A stretch of 64,000 bases of DNA from Manis javanica (GCF_040802235.1 NC_133174.1:106893647-106957646); one strand, 5' to 3'; shown: positions 1 to 25,051, counted from the stretch's first letter. The notes: a model not told the origin generated them from the sequence alone. Made by a program: numbers and translations.

Positions 1-3000
1 ACACATTCTTCTCAAGTGCGCATGGAACATTTTCAAGAATAGATCATATACTAGGCCACAAAAAGAGCCTTGGTAAATTTAAAAAGATTGAAATTGTACC
101 AACCAGCCTCTCAGACCACAGAGGTATGAAACTAGAAATGAATTACGCAAAGAAAACGAGAAATCCCACAAACACATGAAGGCTTCACAACATGCTCCTA
201 AATAACCAATGGGTCAATGGACCAAATAAAAACAGAGATCAAGCAGTATATGGAGACAAATGACAACAATAACTGAACACCGCAAAATCTTTGGGATGCA
301 GCGAAGGTCATTCTAAGAGGGAAGTATATTTCAATACAGGCCTACCTCAGGAAAGAAGAGCAGTCCCATATGAACAGTCTAAACTCACAATTAACGAAAC
401 TAGAATAAGAACAAATGAGGCCCAAAGTCAGTAGAAGAAGGGACATAATAAAGATTAGAGCAGAAATAAATAAAATCGAGAAGAATAAAACAGTAGAAAG
501 AATCAATGAAAGCAAGAGCTGGTTCTTTGAGAAAATAAACAAAATAGATAAACCCCTAGCCAGACTTATCAGGAAAAAAAGAGAGTCTACACACATAAAC
601 ACAATCACAAGTGGGAAAGGAAAAATCACTGTGGACACCACAGAAATACAAAAAAATTATTAGAGAATACTATGAAAAATTACATGCTAATGAACTGGAC
701 AACCTAGAAGAAATCAGAAATGGACAACTTTCGAGAAAAATACAACCTTCCAAGGCTGACCCGGAAAGCAACAGAAAATCTGAACAGACCAATTAACAGC
801 AACGAAATTGAATTGGTAATCAAAAAACTACCTAAAAACAAAACTCCTGGACCAGATGGCTTCACCGCTGAATTTTATCAAACATTTAGTGAAGACCTAA
901 TACCCATCCTCCTTAAAGTTTTGCAAAAAGTAGAAGAGGAGGGAATACCTCCAAACTCATTCTATGAGGCCAGCATCACTCTAATACCAAAACCAGGCAG
1001 AGACACCACAAAAAAAGAAAATTACAGACCAATATCCCTGATGAGCATATATGCAAAAATACTCAGCAAAATATTAGCAAACCGAATTCAAAAATAAATC
1101 AAAATGACCATCCACCATGATCAAGTAGGATTTATTCCAGGGATGCAAGGGTGGTACAATATTAGAAAATCCATCAACATCATCCACCACATCAACAAAA
1201 AGGAGGACAAGAACCACATGATCATCTCCATAGATGCTGAAAAAGCATTCGACAAAATTCAACATCCATTCACAATAAAAACTCTCAACAAAATGGGTAT
1301 AGAGGGCAAGTACCTCAACATAATAAAGGCCATATATGACAAACCCACAGCTTACATCATACTTAATAGCGAGAAGCTGAAAGGCTTTAAGATTGGGAAC
1401 AAAACAAGGATGCCCACTCTCTCCACTTGTATGCAACATAGTTCTGGAGGTCCTCGCCACAGCAATTAGACAACACAAAGAAATAATGGGCATCCAGATT
1501 GGTAAGGAAGAAGTCAAACTGTCCCTGTTTGCAGATGACATGATATTGTACATAAAAAACCACAAAGACTCCACTCTAAAACTACTAGATCTAATATCTC
1601 AATTCAGCAAAGTTGCAGGATACAAAATTAATACAAAGAACTCTGTTGCATTCCTATACACTAATGATGAACTACCGGAAAGAAAAATCAGAAGAACAAT
1701 TCCATTCACAATTCCATCAAAAACAATAAAAAACCTAGGAATAAACCTAACCAAGGAAGTGAAAGACCTATGCTCTGAAAACTACAAGACACTCATGACA
1801 GAAATTAAAGATACCAATAAACAGAAACACATCCCATGCTCATGGATAGGAAGAATTAATATTGTGAAAATGGCCATCCTGCCTAAAGCAATCTACAGAT
1901 TCAATGCAATCCCTATCAAAATACCAACAGCATTCTTCAATGAACTAGAGCAAATCGTTCATATGGAACCACAAAAGGCCCCGAATAGCCAAAGCAATCC
2001 TGAGAAGGAAGAATAAAGCTGGCGGGGGGATTATGCTCCCCAACCTCAAGCTCTACTACAAAGCCACAGTAATCAAGATAATTTGGTACTGGCACAAGAA
2101 CAGAACAATAGACCAATGGAACAGACTAGAGAGCCCAGATAGAAACCCAACCATATATGGTCAATTAATATAAGATAAAGGAGCTATGGACATACAATGA
2201 GGAAATGACAGCTTCTTCAACAACTGGTGGTGGCAAAACTGGACAGCTACATGCAAGAGAATTAAACTGGATTATTGTTTAACCCCATATACAAAAGTAA
2301 ACTCAAAATGGATCAAAGACCTGAATGTAAGTCATGAAACCATAAAACTCTTAGAAGACAACATAGGCAAAAATCTCCTGAGTAAACATGAGCAACTTCT
2401 TCCTGAGTGTATCTCCGCAAGCAAAGGAAACAAAAGCAAAAATGAACACATGGGACTACATCAAACTTAAAAGCTTCTGTACGGCAAAGGACACCATCAG
2501 CAGCACGAAAAGGCATCCTACAGTATGGGAGAATATATTTGTAAATGACATACCCTATAAGGGGTTAGCATCCAAAATATATAAAGAACTCACATGCCTC
2601 AACACCCAAAAAGCAAGTAACCAAATTAACAAATGGGCAGAGGATCTGAAGAGGCAGTTCTCCAAAGAAGAAATTCAGATGGCCAACAGACACATGAAAA
2701 GATGCTCCACATCACTAATCATCAGGAAAATGCAAATTAAAACCACAATGAGAAAACAAACAAACAAACAAATAAATAAATAAAAACAAAACCACAATGA
2801 GATATCACCTCACACCAGTTAGGATGGCCAGCATCGATAAGACGAAGAACAAAAAATGTTGGCGAGGATGCAGAGAAAGGGGAACCCTCCTACACTGCTG
2901 GTGGGAATGTAAGCTAGTTCAACCATTGTGGAAAGCAATATGGAGGTTCCTCAAAAAACTAAAAATAGAAATAGCATTTGACCCCGGAGTTCCACTCCTA

Positions 3001-3690
3001 GGAATTTACCCAAAGAATACAAGTTCTCAGATTCAAAAAGACATATGCACCCCTATGTTTATTGCAGCACTATTTACAATAGCCAAGATATGGAAGCAAC
3101 CTAAGTGTCCATCAGTAGATGAATGGATAAAGAAGATGTGGTACATATACACATTGAAATACTATTCAGCCTTAAGAAAGAAACAAATCCTCCCATTTGC
3201 AACAACATGGATGGAGCTGGAGGATATAATGCTCAGTGAATAAGCCAGGCGGAGAAAGACAAGTGCCAAATGATTCCCCTCATTTGTGGAGTATAACAAG
3301 GAAGCAAAACTGAAGGAACAAAATAGCCGCAGTCTCACAGACTCCAGGAAGGGACTAGCGGTTACCAAAGGGGAGGGGTGTGGGAGGGCGGTTGGGGAGG
3401 GAGGGAGAAGGGGATTGAGGGGTATTATGTTTAGTACACATGGTGCGGGGGGTGGGGTGGGGGGGTGGGTCATGGGGAAGACAGTGTAGCACAGAGAAGA
3501 CAAATACTGACTCTGTGGCATCTTACTACACTGATGGACAGTGACTGCAATGGCGTATGGGTGGGGACTTGACAGTACGGGTGAATGTAGTAACCACATT
3601 GTTTTTCACGTGAAACATTCATTCATAAGAGTGTATATCAATGATACCTTAATAATTTTTAAAAAAACCCAAACCCAGAATGATAAAATA
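1..3690 (+). mobile_element. L1 retrotransposon, ORF2 remainder and 3' UTR, decayed
   Basis: The window opens inside L1 ORF2, just after the endonuclease region. The reverse transcriptase part follows, with the FADD active-site motif at 1528-1539, then the C-terminal part up to about 3243, a G-rich 3' UTR and a short A-rich end near 3660-3690. ORF2 is broken into at least six pieces (about 415-663, 720-1097, 1104-1469, 1393-2016, 2388-2783 and 2797-3243) by stops and frameshifts, so it cannot make an active enzyme. It lies in NDUFA1 intron 2, antisense to that gene. Its 3' UTR looks lineage-specific and, from memory, pangolin-like. Confidence 0.9.
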
Positions 3691-4010
3691 TAAATACAAT
3701 AAACTGAACATCAAAATTAAAAACTATCATCTGATGAAAGACATCATAAATTGAAAAAGACAACAAGCAGACTGGGAAAAATATATGTAACATATAAAAT
3801 AGACAAATGATCAACAGCCGTAACATACAAAGAACCCCTATAAATTTAAAAGAAAAACAAGCAAGGATTTAGACAAATGATCCAGAATAAGAAATACAAT
3901 CATTAAACATGTAAAAGGCTGTCCAATCTCACTAGTAGACAAGAATACGCAAATTACATTAACAATAAGACCTTTGGCAAAACAACAACAGAAACCCACC
4001 TCAACCCTGA
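3691..4010 (+). mobile_element. Older L1 ORF2 3' fragment
   Basis: A-rich sequence that reads, with many breaks, like the C-terminal part of L1 ORF2. It abuts the tail of the preceding L1, which may have inserted into it. No NDUFA1 exon was found here. Confidence 0.5.
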
Positions 4011-4038
4011 CAGATGGCTAGTAACAGAGCCATCTTAC

Positions 4039-14959
<10,921 letters not shown>

Positions 14960-14981
14960 TTTTCCCATCCCCAAATCTCAA

Positions 14982-14987
14982 AATAAA
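14982..14987 (+). terminator. RNF113A: RNF113A polyadenylation signal
   Basis: AATAAA 22 bp after the stop codon, giving a very short 3' UTR. Confidence 0.8.
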
Positions 14988-16867
14988 TGTTTTGTTGTTT
15001 TAGAAATCTTAACGCATGTCCTTCCTTTCTAAGGAAAGTGACCGAGAGGAAAAGGCGGGTGGTGGTGAAGTGGGGTCCTGGATGGATGGCATTTAAGAGC
15101 ATCAAGGTAGGTATAATCTGGATTTTTACCTGGTATAATTGCTCCCTGTGTGTAACAGATACTTTTCAGAACCCTTTGGCGTAAATGCTGGTTATGGGAG
15201 AAGTTCCGGAAAGGAGCTAGAATTTATTTGAAAGTAATCAAAGCTGTGATGAAAGCAAGAACTAAACTTATTTATCAGATCACATTTCTGTATCACTTAA
15301 TAATTTATAAAAGTACTTTAATGCAGTCTCTCTTTTGGGAGCCTGTACTACTTAAAAATACAGCCCAGCTAAAGGTGGGGGCGGGGGCAGTGGGAGAACC
15401 GAGTTGAGGGACTGGTAGCTAGTACCGGAGCAGTGTATGGGCAATGGTCCTTGCTCTCTTTCAAGTACCTACAGGTAACCACCCCTTCCATGGGCGATTG
15501 AAATAGTGTGTACTGTGCTGTCTAGTATAATAGCCACCAGGCTTCATGTGGCTGTTGAGCACTTTAAATGTGGCTCGTAGTCACTGTATTGGCCATGACA
15601 GTTCCAAATTGGCAGTATGAATCTGTAAAGGGCAAAAACCTAATATTTTATAATCCATTGTCTGAAACTGTCTGTTCTTACAAACAGCTAATCACAGTCT
15701 CTTAATCTGTGTACCAATCATCCCAACTAGTTTGTGAATTCCTCAGTGACTAGCCCAGAGCTTGGCATATAATAAGCACTTAATAAATAAGCCCAGAGAA
15801 GTATGAAAAGGGAGACTGACGCCAAAGCCTGGAGTCTTGAATCCAAGCTGAGGAGTTTTGACTGTATTCTGTTGGTAATGAGGAGATAACAAAAGTTTGG
15901 GGAGGCGAACACAAACACTTCCTTTTTTATGTTACTGTAGTCTGCAGGGAGATGGAAGACAAGAGGCCGGGCGGCCAGTTAGATCAAATGATTAGTTAAT
16001 TTTTATCAGTCTGACTGGAATTTGGGCTGATCCCAGGAAACAGATGCAATAAATTATGGGTTAGTGTGAATCAAAAACTCACTTTTGCAACACATTTGAT
16101 AACAAGGTACAAAGTACATTAGGGAGACATGAAACACAGGAGAAGCCTACTGGGAAAAGGTCTTGGGAAACAGCATTTAAGAGGTAAGACAAAGAAACGG
16201 TCATAGAAGAAACCTTACTGAGGACACTTCAGAGGCAGATGGAGAAACAGGAGCATACACAGCCAATGAAAGGCAAAGGAAGAAAGTGATCTAAAACATG
16301 TCACGGAATGTCTCCATGGTACATGCCAGGTGCTGCTCCTCAGATTTGACTAAGACAGCTTTGCCCTTTAGGAGCTCAGTGTGAGTGGCAGAGTCAATTA
16401 CAGAGTGGGTCATGAATGCTATGACAAAAGTTTGCAGAAGGTGCTGTTGGGAACACAGGTGGGGCTTGACCCAAACCTCTGGTGGGAAGGAAAGGGAAAG
16501 GGCTTAGGGAAAGTTTCCGGGTGGTGCCCACAATAGGCAGCGTCTTGAAGATTGGGTAGGATTTATGAGATAAACAATGGAGTGGAGGACATTCCACCAA
16601 GAGAAAACAGCGTGCGTCTGGGGACACAAACTAGAATGGCTGTGTGGGAAAGATCTACAAGCAGTTGTGCAGAAGTAGAGCAGAGCGAGACAGGATGGAG
16701 AGGGAAAGGGGGCTGGTGAAGTGGACAGGGACCAGAACAAGAAGGACCTGGAACGTCTCCAGGGTTTTGGACTTTCTCCTGAGGGTAATCAGGAGCCCCT
16801 GCAGAGCAGGAAGCAGGAGAGGGAGGTGGTGACTTCCATACCTCTGCCCAGCTGAAGGACTGAAAGC

Positions 16868-17055
16868 AGTGGGTCTCAACCAGGGTGAGTTTGCCCCCAA
16901 CTCTGGGAGCACGTTTGGAAAGTCTGGAGACATTTTTTCATTGTCACCGCATGAAGGGTTGGGAAAGGCGCTACTGACTTCTAGTGGATAGATGCCAGCA
17001 ATGCTTCTCAGTGTCATAAAGTGCGCAGCACAGGCCCTCCCAGGACAGTTTATTT
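16868..17055 (+). repeat. Old hAT-type (MER) DNA transposon remnant
   Basis: Contains the family-typical run GTCTGGAGACATTTTTT and the downstream TCTAGTGGATAGATGCCAG segment. Family name not certain. Confidence 0.55.
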
Positions 17056-17124
17056 TCTGAAGAGTTGATATGCGATGTGGAGACTTGGAGTGTGGGGAGG
17101 ACCATCATGTCAGGAGGCTCCATC

Positions 17125-17260
17125 ACCTGTCAGCTGTGTGACCTTAGGCAGGTCACTTCACTGCTCTGAGACTCGGGTCTCCCATCTTTCAAGTAAGGAT
17201 AGTATGTGCTCCACATACGTCCCTGGGTGTCTGAGACTCATGAAGTCGTGTATGCGAAGT
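17125..17260 (+). repeat. MIR SINE
   Basis: MIR core in plus orientation: GTGTGACCTTAGGCAGGTCA followed by the TCTGAGACTC segment. Confidence 0.65.
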
Positions 17261-18539
17261 GGTTTGCAACTGTACACACAACCCTGTGCGTGTGGAAGGG
17301 ATCATTGCTAAGCACCCCTTGAACAGCTGTCCAGTCCACCCCCAGGCCGCCCAAAGGCACTTACCCAAATGTGATGCCGGGAGGAGCATCAGGCCCAGTG
17401 CAAAACCAAATAGGTGACAGCAGCCATCTTAGGTTCCCTCTTAGAAAATGATCACGCCTAAGGTTATTAACAGAGCCCTGCAAACAAAAGACAACAGACA
17501 ATACTAATCTCCATAGAGATACCAATTGCTCTGAAGGTATTTTCTGAGAGCAGAGAGGAAAATCCAGCTTAGAGCCACTGTGAGAACCTAGTGCTTGGTT
17601 ACCTGTCTCAGCAGTTGCCACTTGTCCTCTTCTGAAGGAACGTAAGTGGATGGGACTGAAACCAGCTGCCCTCAACAGGAGGCTTCTAGATGAGGGTAGA
17701 GGGTAGAGGGGGTGAGAACTTACCAAGATTTCCCTGACACTTTTGTGATACTCAAATTATTCTACTGTGAGACGAGACACATGGGACAGTCCCAGAATTT
17801 TTTCTCTCCCAAGTACGCTGATGCAGATTTTAGGTTATCTAGCGAGACTGGCATTCAGCAAAGAACTGTACTTCCAAAGGCAGGAGAAAACAGGTAGGGA
17901 AGGCAATAAAAGCACTGAGCATTACTGCCTTAAGAAAACAAAAATCCTTCCCATGTGTTCAAATTTCTCTGGTATACCCTGCCTATCCCTGTGTGCCACG
18001 TACACGTGGCTGGCAGTGTCTGTTTCACTCAGCAGGTAGATTTTCCCTTCTAGGCCAAATACCCTTTGTTTCTAGAGGCCAGAAAACAGCACAGCCCCCA
18101 GAAGCCCACTCTCTTAAGGGCCTAGTCTTTGGGGTGGGTGGGTCAGGTCTCTAGGGCAATCCTGAGTTTTCATCCAGGGCCTGTAAGAGCAGCCCACTCA
18201 CTGTAGTTATGACTGTGGACCCGAATCCTTAAGGCACCACCATCAAAAGAGTCCAGCCATTCCACAACAACTCTGCCACAGTGCTTTTGTTCTGAGCAAG
18301 AAAGACACTGTTCAGTGAGGTACTCACCCTGTGGCACATGCACAGTAAGCAGGGGCCCTGGCCTTTACTGTTGGAGGATGGGCCTCAGCTGGGGAAATGA
18401 CCTGAGCTCCTACTGCCTCCTCCCCCTTCCTGGGATAGTCTGGTGCCCTTTTAGACTTAAAGCAAGGTTACTCAGCCCCACTTGCTTAGAACCTACCTAA
18501 ATCCAACATGCCTTGCTGCCTCTGACTTGCTAGTGACCT

Positions 18540-18680
18540 TTTCACGCGAGCACGCCTCCTCATCTTCCCAACTTGATTGTAAGTGCATTGAGGGTGGGGC
18601 CTTGTCTTACATTCAGCTTCATTTCTGCACAGCGCCTGCCACCTGTACACTTGGCAGGTACTTGAGAGATATGTACTAGC
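18540..18680 (+). repeat. L2 LINE 3' end
   Basis: Resembles the L2 3' end (TTGTAAGTGCATTGAGGGTG, then GGCAGGTACTTGAGAGA). Confidence 0.5.
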
Positions 18681-20407
18681 TGACTTGGGTTCACTTGACG
18701 AGAAGGTCAGAATTTAGCCAGAGCTTCATTGCTGAGAGCTGACAGCCTTGCTAGGCACAGGCAGGGAGGAGGAAAGAGGAGGGAGAAGGAGAAAGAGAAA
18801 GAAGAAAAATAAGGAAAGGGGGTGACAGGGTGAGCATGAGGGTGTAAGGGGAGAAGGGGGTAGAAACTGAGAGGGAATGAAAATGACTTAAGGGACACCG
18901 GTAGGAAAGAATATCATTCAAGGTCCAGAGTGTGGAGTCCTCAAGAGAGGGCCCCTGACCTTAGCCCTGGCCCCTCTTCTTGACCTTAGCCCTGATGTCT
19001 AAGCCAGCTACCCTCAACTCAGGAAGAAGCTGACAGCCAGCTACCTTCCAGGTCACTAAAGCAACTCTCTAGTGAGCACCATATCCTCGGTACAAATTTA
19101 CTCCCACTTGCCACATGCGGGGCAAATGAGGCACCGGTCACTCACTCTCCCCTGGCAGCCTCAGGAAGCCCAGGTGGGCAGGGCAGGGCCATCCAACCAG
19201 CCCTGCCTGTCGGTCTTTCTGGCAGCAGATGCCACGCATACTCACCATCAAGCGGCCATCAGGAAGGGGCTCCCTCAGCGTGGTCTGGAAGGAAACCTGG
19301 CAGCACGTCCTTGTGCACACGTTGCATGCTCCCTCAGGTGAACGCCCGAGCACTGCAGGACCATGCGCCAGCATCCGCGCCAGGAGCAAGGGCTTGGAGC
19401 TCCAAGGAGGCAGGGCGCCCAGTGTGAGGAGAGGCTCACGGTGAGGTGGGGGCGGGGCACAGTAGAGACTTGGGCTCAGGGCTTCCCAGCTTTCCATTTC
19501 CTTCCTGGGGAGGGAGGGGCTGGGCTTGGCAAGCCTGTGGCCAGCCCTCTCCCCTGTGGCACCTGCTCCTCTTACCTGTCACTTCCATCTTGGGACTTCC
19601 AAGCCCCTTCTCCACACTTACCTGTGTGGGAAGAGCACAAGCATCCTAGGGCATGCTTTGATGGATGGAACCTGTTCTCGGTGCTGCCTGAGAATCCAAA
19701 ATTCTCTATCTGTACAGCCCAGAGGCCAGAATTTGTTGCCTTGATGAGGGGTTTGGTTGGGGATAGGTCAAGTTCCGGCTCGCGCGATTTAAGCTCCTCT
19801 CTAACCCAGTGGGCAATCTCTCCCAGCTCCCCCTGAGGAAGATATTTTGCCCGCAAGGAGTGTCTCCTGCTTGCCACATGTGTCTTCCATCTATCTACGT
19901 GATTAATATTGCCACTGCCCACCCTCCCAGGCCAGGTCCTCACCCCAGGCCTCTCACCAGTGGCCCCAGGGCTTCTTAGGAAAGTTTCTGCTGCCCTTGC
20001 CCACAAAACCTTGACACAAAGAAGGCTGAAGCTCTGCTCTTTTGGATGCAGCTACCGCGGGGCCCTGTGTTTCCACCTTCCCCGCTCCCCACAGAGAATC
20101 CAGGAGGAGGGCAGGGTGTGGATGGGAGCCTGCCCTGGTGCCAGAAGGTTCACAGCAGTTGGTCTGATGGGCTGTGTGGGAGTCAGACCAGTGACCAGGA
20201 GGCCAGTCACCATCAACAGCATTTGTAGATCTGGAACCTGCGGACTCACCAATGACAGTGACCATACAAGTCCTGGCTTTGCTGCTAGGCACTGGGCCTC
20301 AACAGTGAGAGCTCAAGACACACCTGCCCCTCTGGAATTTGTCCCAGGCAAATTCTCCCAGCTTTGGGGAAGCGGTGGCTCTTTCTGGCTCCTTCAGTGT
20401 TTGTTTG

Positions 20408-20990
20408 GCTTTTTTTTCATTAAAGTATCGTTGATACACAATCTCATCTCATGTTGGTCTCAAATATACAACAGAGTGGCTCAACAGTTACCCATATTAT
20501 TAAATCCTCACCCCCTCTAGTCTAGCAGTCACTATCAACGGTAGAAGATTTACAGAATCATTAACCGTATTCTCCGTTCTGTATTACTGTCCCGGTGACC
20601 AACTTATATGTGATTGTGAATTATTGTGCCCCTTTATCTCCTTCACCCTCCCCCTGCAACTCACCCCAACCCCTCCTCTTTGGTGACCAACAGTCCCTTT
20701 TTAGTGTCTATGAGTCTACTGCTGTTTTCTTCCTTCTGTTTTGCTTTGCTTTTTATTCCACAAATAAGTGAAATCATCTGGTACTTGTCTTTCTCCACCT
20801 GGTTTATTCCACTTACCGTAATATCCCCTAGGCCCACCATGTTGTCACAGGTAGCAGGACTTCTTTCTTTTTTACGGCTGAATAATATTCCATTGTGTAT
20901 ATGTACCACATCTTCTTTATCCATTCGTCTATTGATGGACACTTAGGTTGCTTCCATGTCTTGGCTATTGCAAATACTGACTCCTCTACT
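20408..20990 (-). mobile_element. L1 3' end, inverted
   Basis: Starts with a T run (the poly-A tail read in reverse) and continues through L1 3' UTR and the ORF2 C-terminus, including the segment TCTTCTTTATCCATTCGTCT. 5'-truncated. Confidence 0.85.
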
Positions 20991-21029
20991 TTTGATTCTG
21001 TCTGTTGTGGTTAGTCTCTTCATCGTGAT

Positions 21030-21260
21030 TGTGGTAACTAATGTGTACTGAGCACTTACAAGTGTGCCTGTCCTTGTTTTGAGCGCTCTGTATGAATCAC
21101 CTCATTTCACCTATTATCAACCTTAAGAAGTAACTCCTTTTAAGATCCCCATTCTACACATGGAGCTAGAGAGGTACAACCACCTGCCTACAGTCACAGA
21201 GCCAGTCCGTGGCAGAGCTGGGCCTGGAAACCCTCTGTCTGTGGTTGGAGTCTGAGTTCC
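21030..21260 (-). repeat. MIR SINE
   Basis: Begins TGTACTGAGCACTTAC and ends in the GTCACAGAGCCAG region, the MIR consensus read in reverse. Confidence 0.7.
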
Positions 21261-21659
21261 TCTGACCACGCTGCACTACCTTCCACCCTTCTCCCTCCCC
21301 GACACCCCTCCTGGTCCAGCCTCACTGAGTCACCTCAGCAGCAGGCTCTCTAGGCATGAGGTGTCTTCCAGGCAGGGAGTTCAGCATTTCGTTCTGGATA
21401 AAGAGGACACTTAGCAAGAGGACACCTTCCTCTCTTGACTGGGATTGAGACCCAGTGTCTTTGGGTGAGGAGCCAACCACTCCATATGCAAAGCAAGGTG
21501 GGTACAGGCAGGGGCTCTGAGACTTAGGGATTTGTGGCCTAATAAAATTACAAATTAAAACTGGGTCCTAACATAGGGCCAACAACTTTTGATTTCACCA
21601 CTTAAAAGAACATTTTATAATACTCCTATTAATAATAATACAAGAAAGAAGATCTAACC

Positions 21660-21850
21660 ATTATAAAGAGAGCTTATGATGGACCAGGCACTGTTTGTTA
21701 TGTCTTTCATGAATTATTTGATTTGATTCTCATAATAAAAATCCCTACTCTGTAGGCGCTATTATCCCCATTTTATACACAAGGAAACTTCTTATGTTAA
21801 GTAAATTGTTCCCGGGCCTGTGCTGATAACTAGTGTAATATAAGCTCATC
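21660..21850 (-). repeat. MIR SINE
   Basis: Reverse MIR: GGACCAGGCACTGTTTGTTA, then TTATCCCCATTTTATACAC. Confidence 0.65.
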
Positions 21851-21964
21851 TTCGAAAACAAGCACACAAGGCAGGTCCTAACCTCAAAATTTGGGCATAA
21901 ATGAGTGAGAAGCCCCGTCAGTGAAGCTGGATGGCTCTGATGTTGAGTTTTAGGGCACTTATTT

Positions 21965-22120
21965 AACGTTCACTGTGCCTCAGTTTGTTCACCCGCAATG
22001 AAAATAAGAATACCCACCCCATGGGCTGTTGGGCAGAATGAATTTCACACGTGCTCCTCAGAAAGAGCCCCTCGCACAGCGACTGACAGTGGTAAGGACC
22101 CAGTGCGTGCCAGCCACGGG
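21965..22120 (+). repeat. MIR-like SINE fragment
   Basis: Contains TGTGCCTCAGTTTGTTCACC and a degenerate MIR 3' half. Short and diverged. Confidence 0.5.
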
Positions 22121-24189
22121 GCTCATCACTGCTATTCCTCTGGCAGGGCCCCGCAAGCTTACCTCTTGCTAGGAGGAAACTGGGCGTGGATACCACAGCG
22201 TGGCTCTGCTTTGGCCGTCAGATGGTTGCTGGGACTGACTGTCCCCTCCTTCACTAACAGAAGCAGGCAGAAACATTTGGGCTTTGCTTCCCATTGGTTG
22301 AAATGGGTGCTGCCATGGCAGCCCTTGTAAACATTCAGTCTGGGAATCCTGGGGGAAAGCTGCAGAGAGGCTCTTTCCGCGGCTTCCCAGGCTACTACGG
22401 TTCCAAACAAGGATCTGTCTGGTCACTCAGGTATCGGGTGTTGATAAGGGTGGGAGGGCTCCACAAAAAGGCCCTGCACTGGTTCTCCCCAGGCATCACC
22501 CAGACTCCAAACTTGACCACACCCTGACCCTTCTCACCCATTCTGCCCATCTGACCTCTCATTAGGAGCAGAAAGGGACAAAAGGAACGAGAGGCCAGTG
22601 GGAGGGACGCTGAAGAATGGCTGGTACCCACAGATGGGTGAGGGCAAGATCTGAGCTGCTTCCAGAGCCCTGTTCTGCACCTTCCCTCTCCTCTTGGAGC
22701 ACAGGGCTCCCCAGGGAGGCCTCAAGGAGGTCCTTCCATGGGTGAAGCCCCCACTTCATTTCCTTGGTGTTGAAGGTCAAAGATTTGGCTTCCAGTCAAT
22801 TTACCAAGAGGCAATTTGCTGAAAGCCAAGTCACTGAATGACCGAGTCACCAAACAGGCCAGTCAGTCTCTGAAGTATCAAGTTGCTGTATGGTTAACTC
22901 ACCAAAGACTAGCGAATTTACCAATTTACCAAAAAGCTCTGCAATTGTCTTTAACAACAGGACTTACAGCAAACCATTTTGGTGAAATTGGCAAAGCCGT
23001 CGGGCTGGGCAGAGCCAGTGCTGCACGGCTGAGGGCCGCCAGACTCCCTCACCCCCCACCCTTCAGTGTCCTCACTCTGGGACGGGCAGCCCGGGAAGAT
23101 AACGTTTTCCCCCAGGAAAATGACCCTGTCCACCCCTGCTGCAGCAACGGGAAAATGAGGCAGATGCAAACTGAGCTTCATGCTAATATGAAGACCCAAA
23201 TGAACATGAATCAGCCAGCATTATTACTGAATGTTTAAAGGCTGTTCAAACCATTCCTGGGCTGATGGCCACAGGGACCCGGGTTGCCTTGTGTAGCACC
23301 TGCCACACCTGGCAACCCACAGTGACGCCAAGAAAGGGAACAAGGGCGACTCTTTCCTTGAAAGAGGCTCACAGAAACAGAGTGAGCACAGTCTGGACTC
23401 CAGATGGAAACCTGAGAACAGGGCCCCACAACTCTTTGTGAATCTTAGAGGGAGGAGGGCAGGGTAGTTAAGAGTACGGGCCGTGGAGGCAGACCGTTGG
23501 AGTGAGCTTGGCTTCCTCATTTCACATAGTAACAAGAGACCCTCTTTCTACGACTGAGAGTCCCAGCAGGAAACTGCTGGCATACTGAGGTAGGACAGGT
23601 AGGGAAGGGTTAAGTGGAGGGAACGTTTACAAAGGTGTGGGCAGACAGTGGGGAAATGGGGCAAGTGCAGCTCCCTGGGGCTGGTAATGGGCCACAGGGC
23701 TGAGGGGAGAGAGTGGCTGCCCTTATCAGCCTGAGAAGTTGTGAGAAGCTGCCCTGGGAGAAGTGGGGGCCTCCTCCATTCAGCGAGCCACAGGGACCCC
23801 AAGGAGAGAGCCCCTCGGGAATATATACCTTGCCCTCACTCTCCTCCCTTCAGCCAGATCTTCCCATCGTGTGGAACCTCCTGGGAGCCAGAAGGCACTG
23901 AAGAGACCACTGCTGTGGTCTGGTCAGGTCAGTCCTCCAGGGCAGAGCGCAGGGGGTGGTGTGGCAGAGCGGATCTGGAAGGGCAAGTGAGGTCTCATGG
24001 GGCGGTGCGGAGTTCACTGAAATGAGCCCACTGAATAGCCCACAGCTGCTACTTAGAGAAAAAGAAAAGGTTCCCTTTGGAGAGGGATCCACTTTCCTGC
24101 AACACTCCAGTGCAAGGAGTATCTGTGAGCAGTTTTTAACTCTGCCACAAGTGACGGAGTTGTCATAAGAGACTTAAGCAACGAAAAAA

Positions 24190-24835
24190 AGAGAATTCAA
24201 GACCCAAGCAAAAAGATGGAGGATATACAAAGACTCCTAGCCCTGGGATGTACCTTTGTTTGTAGCTCTGATAACTCTAGTTTTCACAATCTCAACAGAT
24301 GTTAAAGGCATTTGGAAAATTTTAGCTATCACTTAGGATAAACATCTTACTAAACTAGGAGCGAATAATTATTTTCTTGATGAGATCAATCTCAAGCCAT
24401 CAACCAGCCTCATACTTAATGGTGGTAACACCGGAAAACATGCCCACTGAAGTCAGGCACCAAAGGATGCTCACTATCTCTACTTTTACTTGACATTTTT
24501 CTGGAAGTGTTACCCAAAGCTAATACTTATAAGAGATATATATTTCAGGAAAGAAGATGGTAAAAAAAAAAAAAAAAACAGTCTCTGGCAGATGATACAA
24601 TTGTATACTAGAAAATCCAAGAGAAAAAAAAAAAAGAAAACCCAACCCCTCCTATGCTGTATTGCCTCTAAAGATTTTAATTTCACTTCACTTTTCAAGA
24701 GCTGTGTGCCCTCACCTAAATCAGGGATTGAGGTTCTATTAAAGACTCAACTAGAAATCAATATTGTTAGAACTCCAAAGAAGTTAGGAATCATTATACT
24801 ACATCTTTACTTAAGTCTTCATGGTTTGCGAATCT
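24190..24835 (+). mobile_element. Ancient L1 ORF2 fragment
   Basis: Broken reading frame resembling the reverse transcriptase part of an old L1, including a degraded catalytic motif read as LADDTIVY near 24586-24609. Two A runs interrupt it. Confidence 0.7.
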
Positions 24836-25051
24836 GAAAATCCTAAGATGTGTGGGAAAGTAGATCTCAGACGCCAGGCACAATGGATAAACAGTGAGGC
24901 CTCACTCCTACCCCAACACTTAAGCCCGTCCGTAGATGGAACGACCATTTCCTGTGTCTTGTGATTCCTCCAGAGATTGTCTGTACTTATACGAGTGCAT
25001 ACACACACAGGCACACGAAAGGTAACTTCCTGAACTTCTTTTCCCCGGCAG

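Larger units (their letters stand above)
14988..25051. other. Intergenic region between RNF113A and AKAP14
   Basis: About 10 kb with no coding gene that I recognise. It holds dispersed old repeats, listed separately, and unique sequence. A non-coding first exon of AKAP14 may lie towards its right end, because the first coding exon starts at a splice acceptor. Short open frames here, such as 19363-19836 and 19909-20520, have no recognisable protein features. Confidence 0.6.

Noticed and set aside
1-4030. NDUFA1 exon 3
   Set aside because: I looked for the short minus-strand last exon in intron 2 sequence and found none. The region is filled by L1, so the exon is probably left of the window.
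17340-17400. Possible minus-strand exon end with a GTAAG donor and hydrophobic reading
   Set aside because: A single isolated signal without a matching neighbouring exon. Not enough to call a gene.
19138-20520. Several open frames of 110-200 codons in the RNF113A-AKAP14 interval
   Set aside because: Overlapping frames on both strands, no domain, no splice pattern that joins them and no family recognised.
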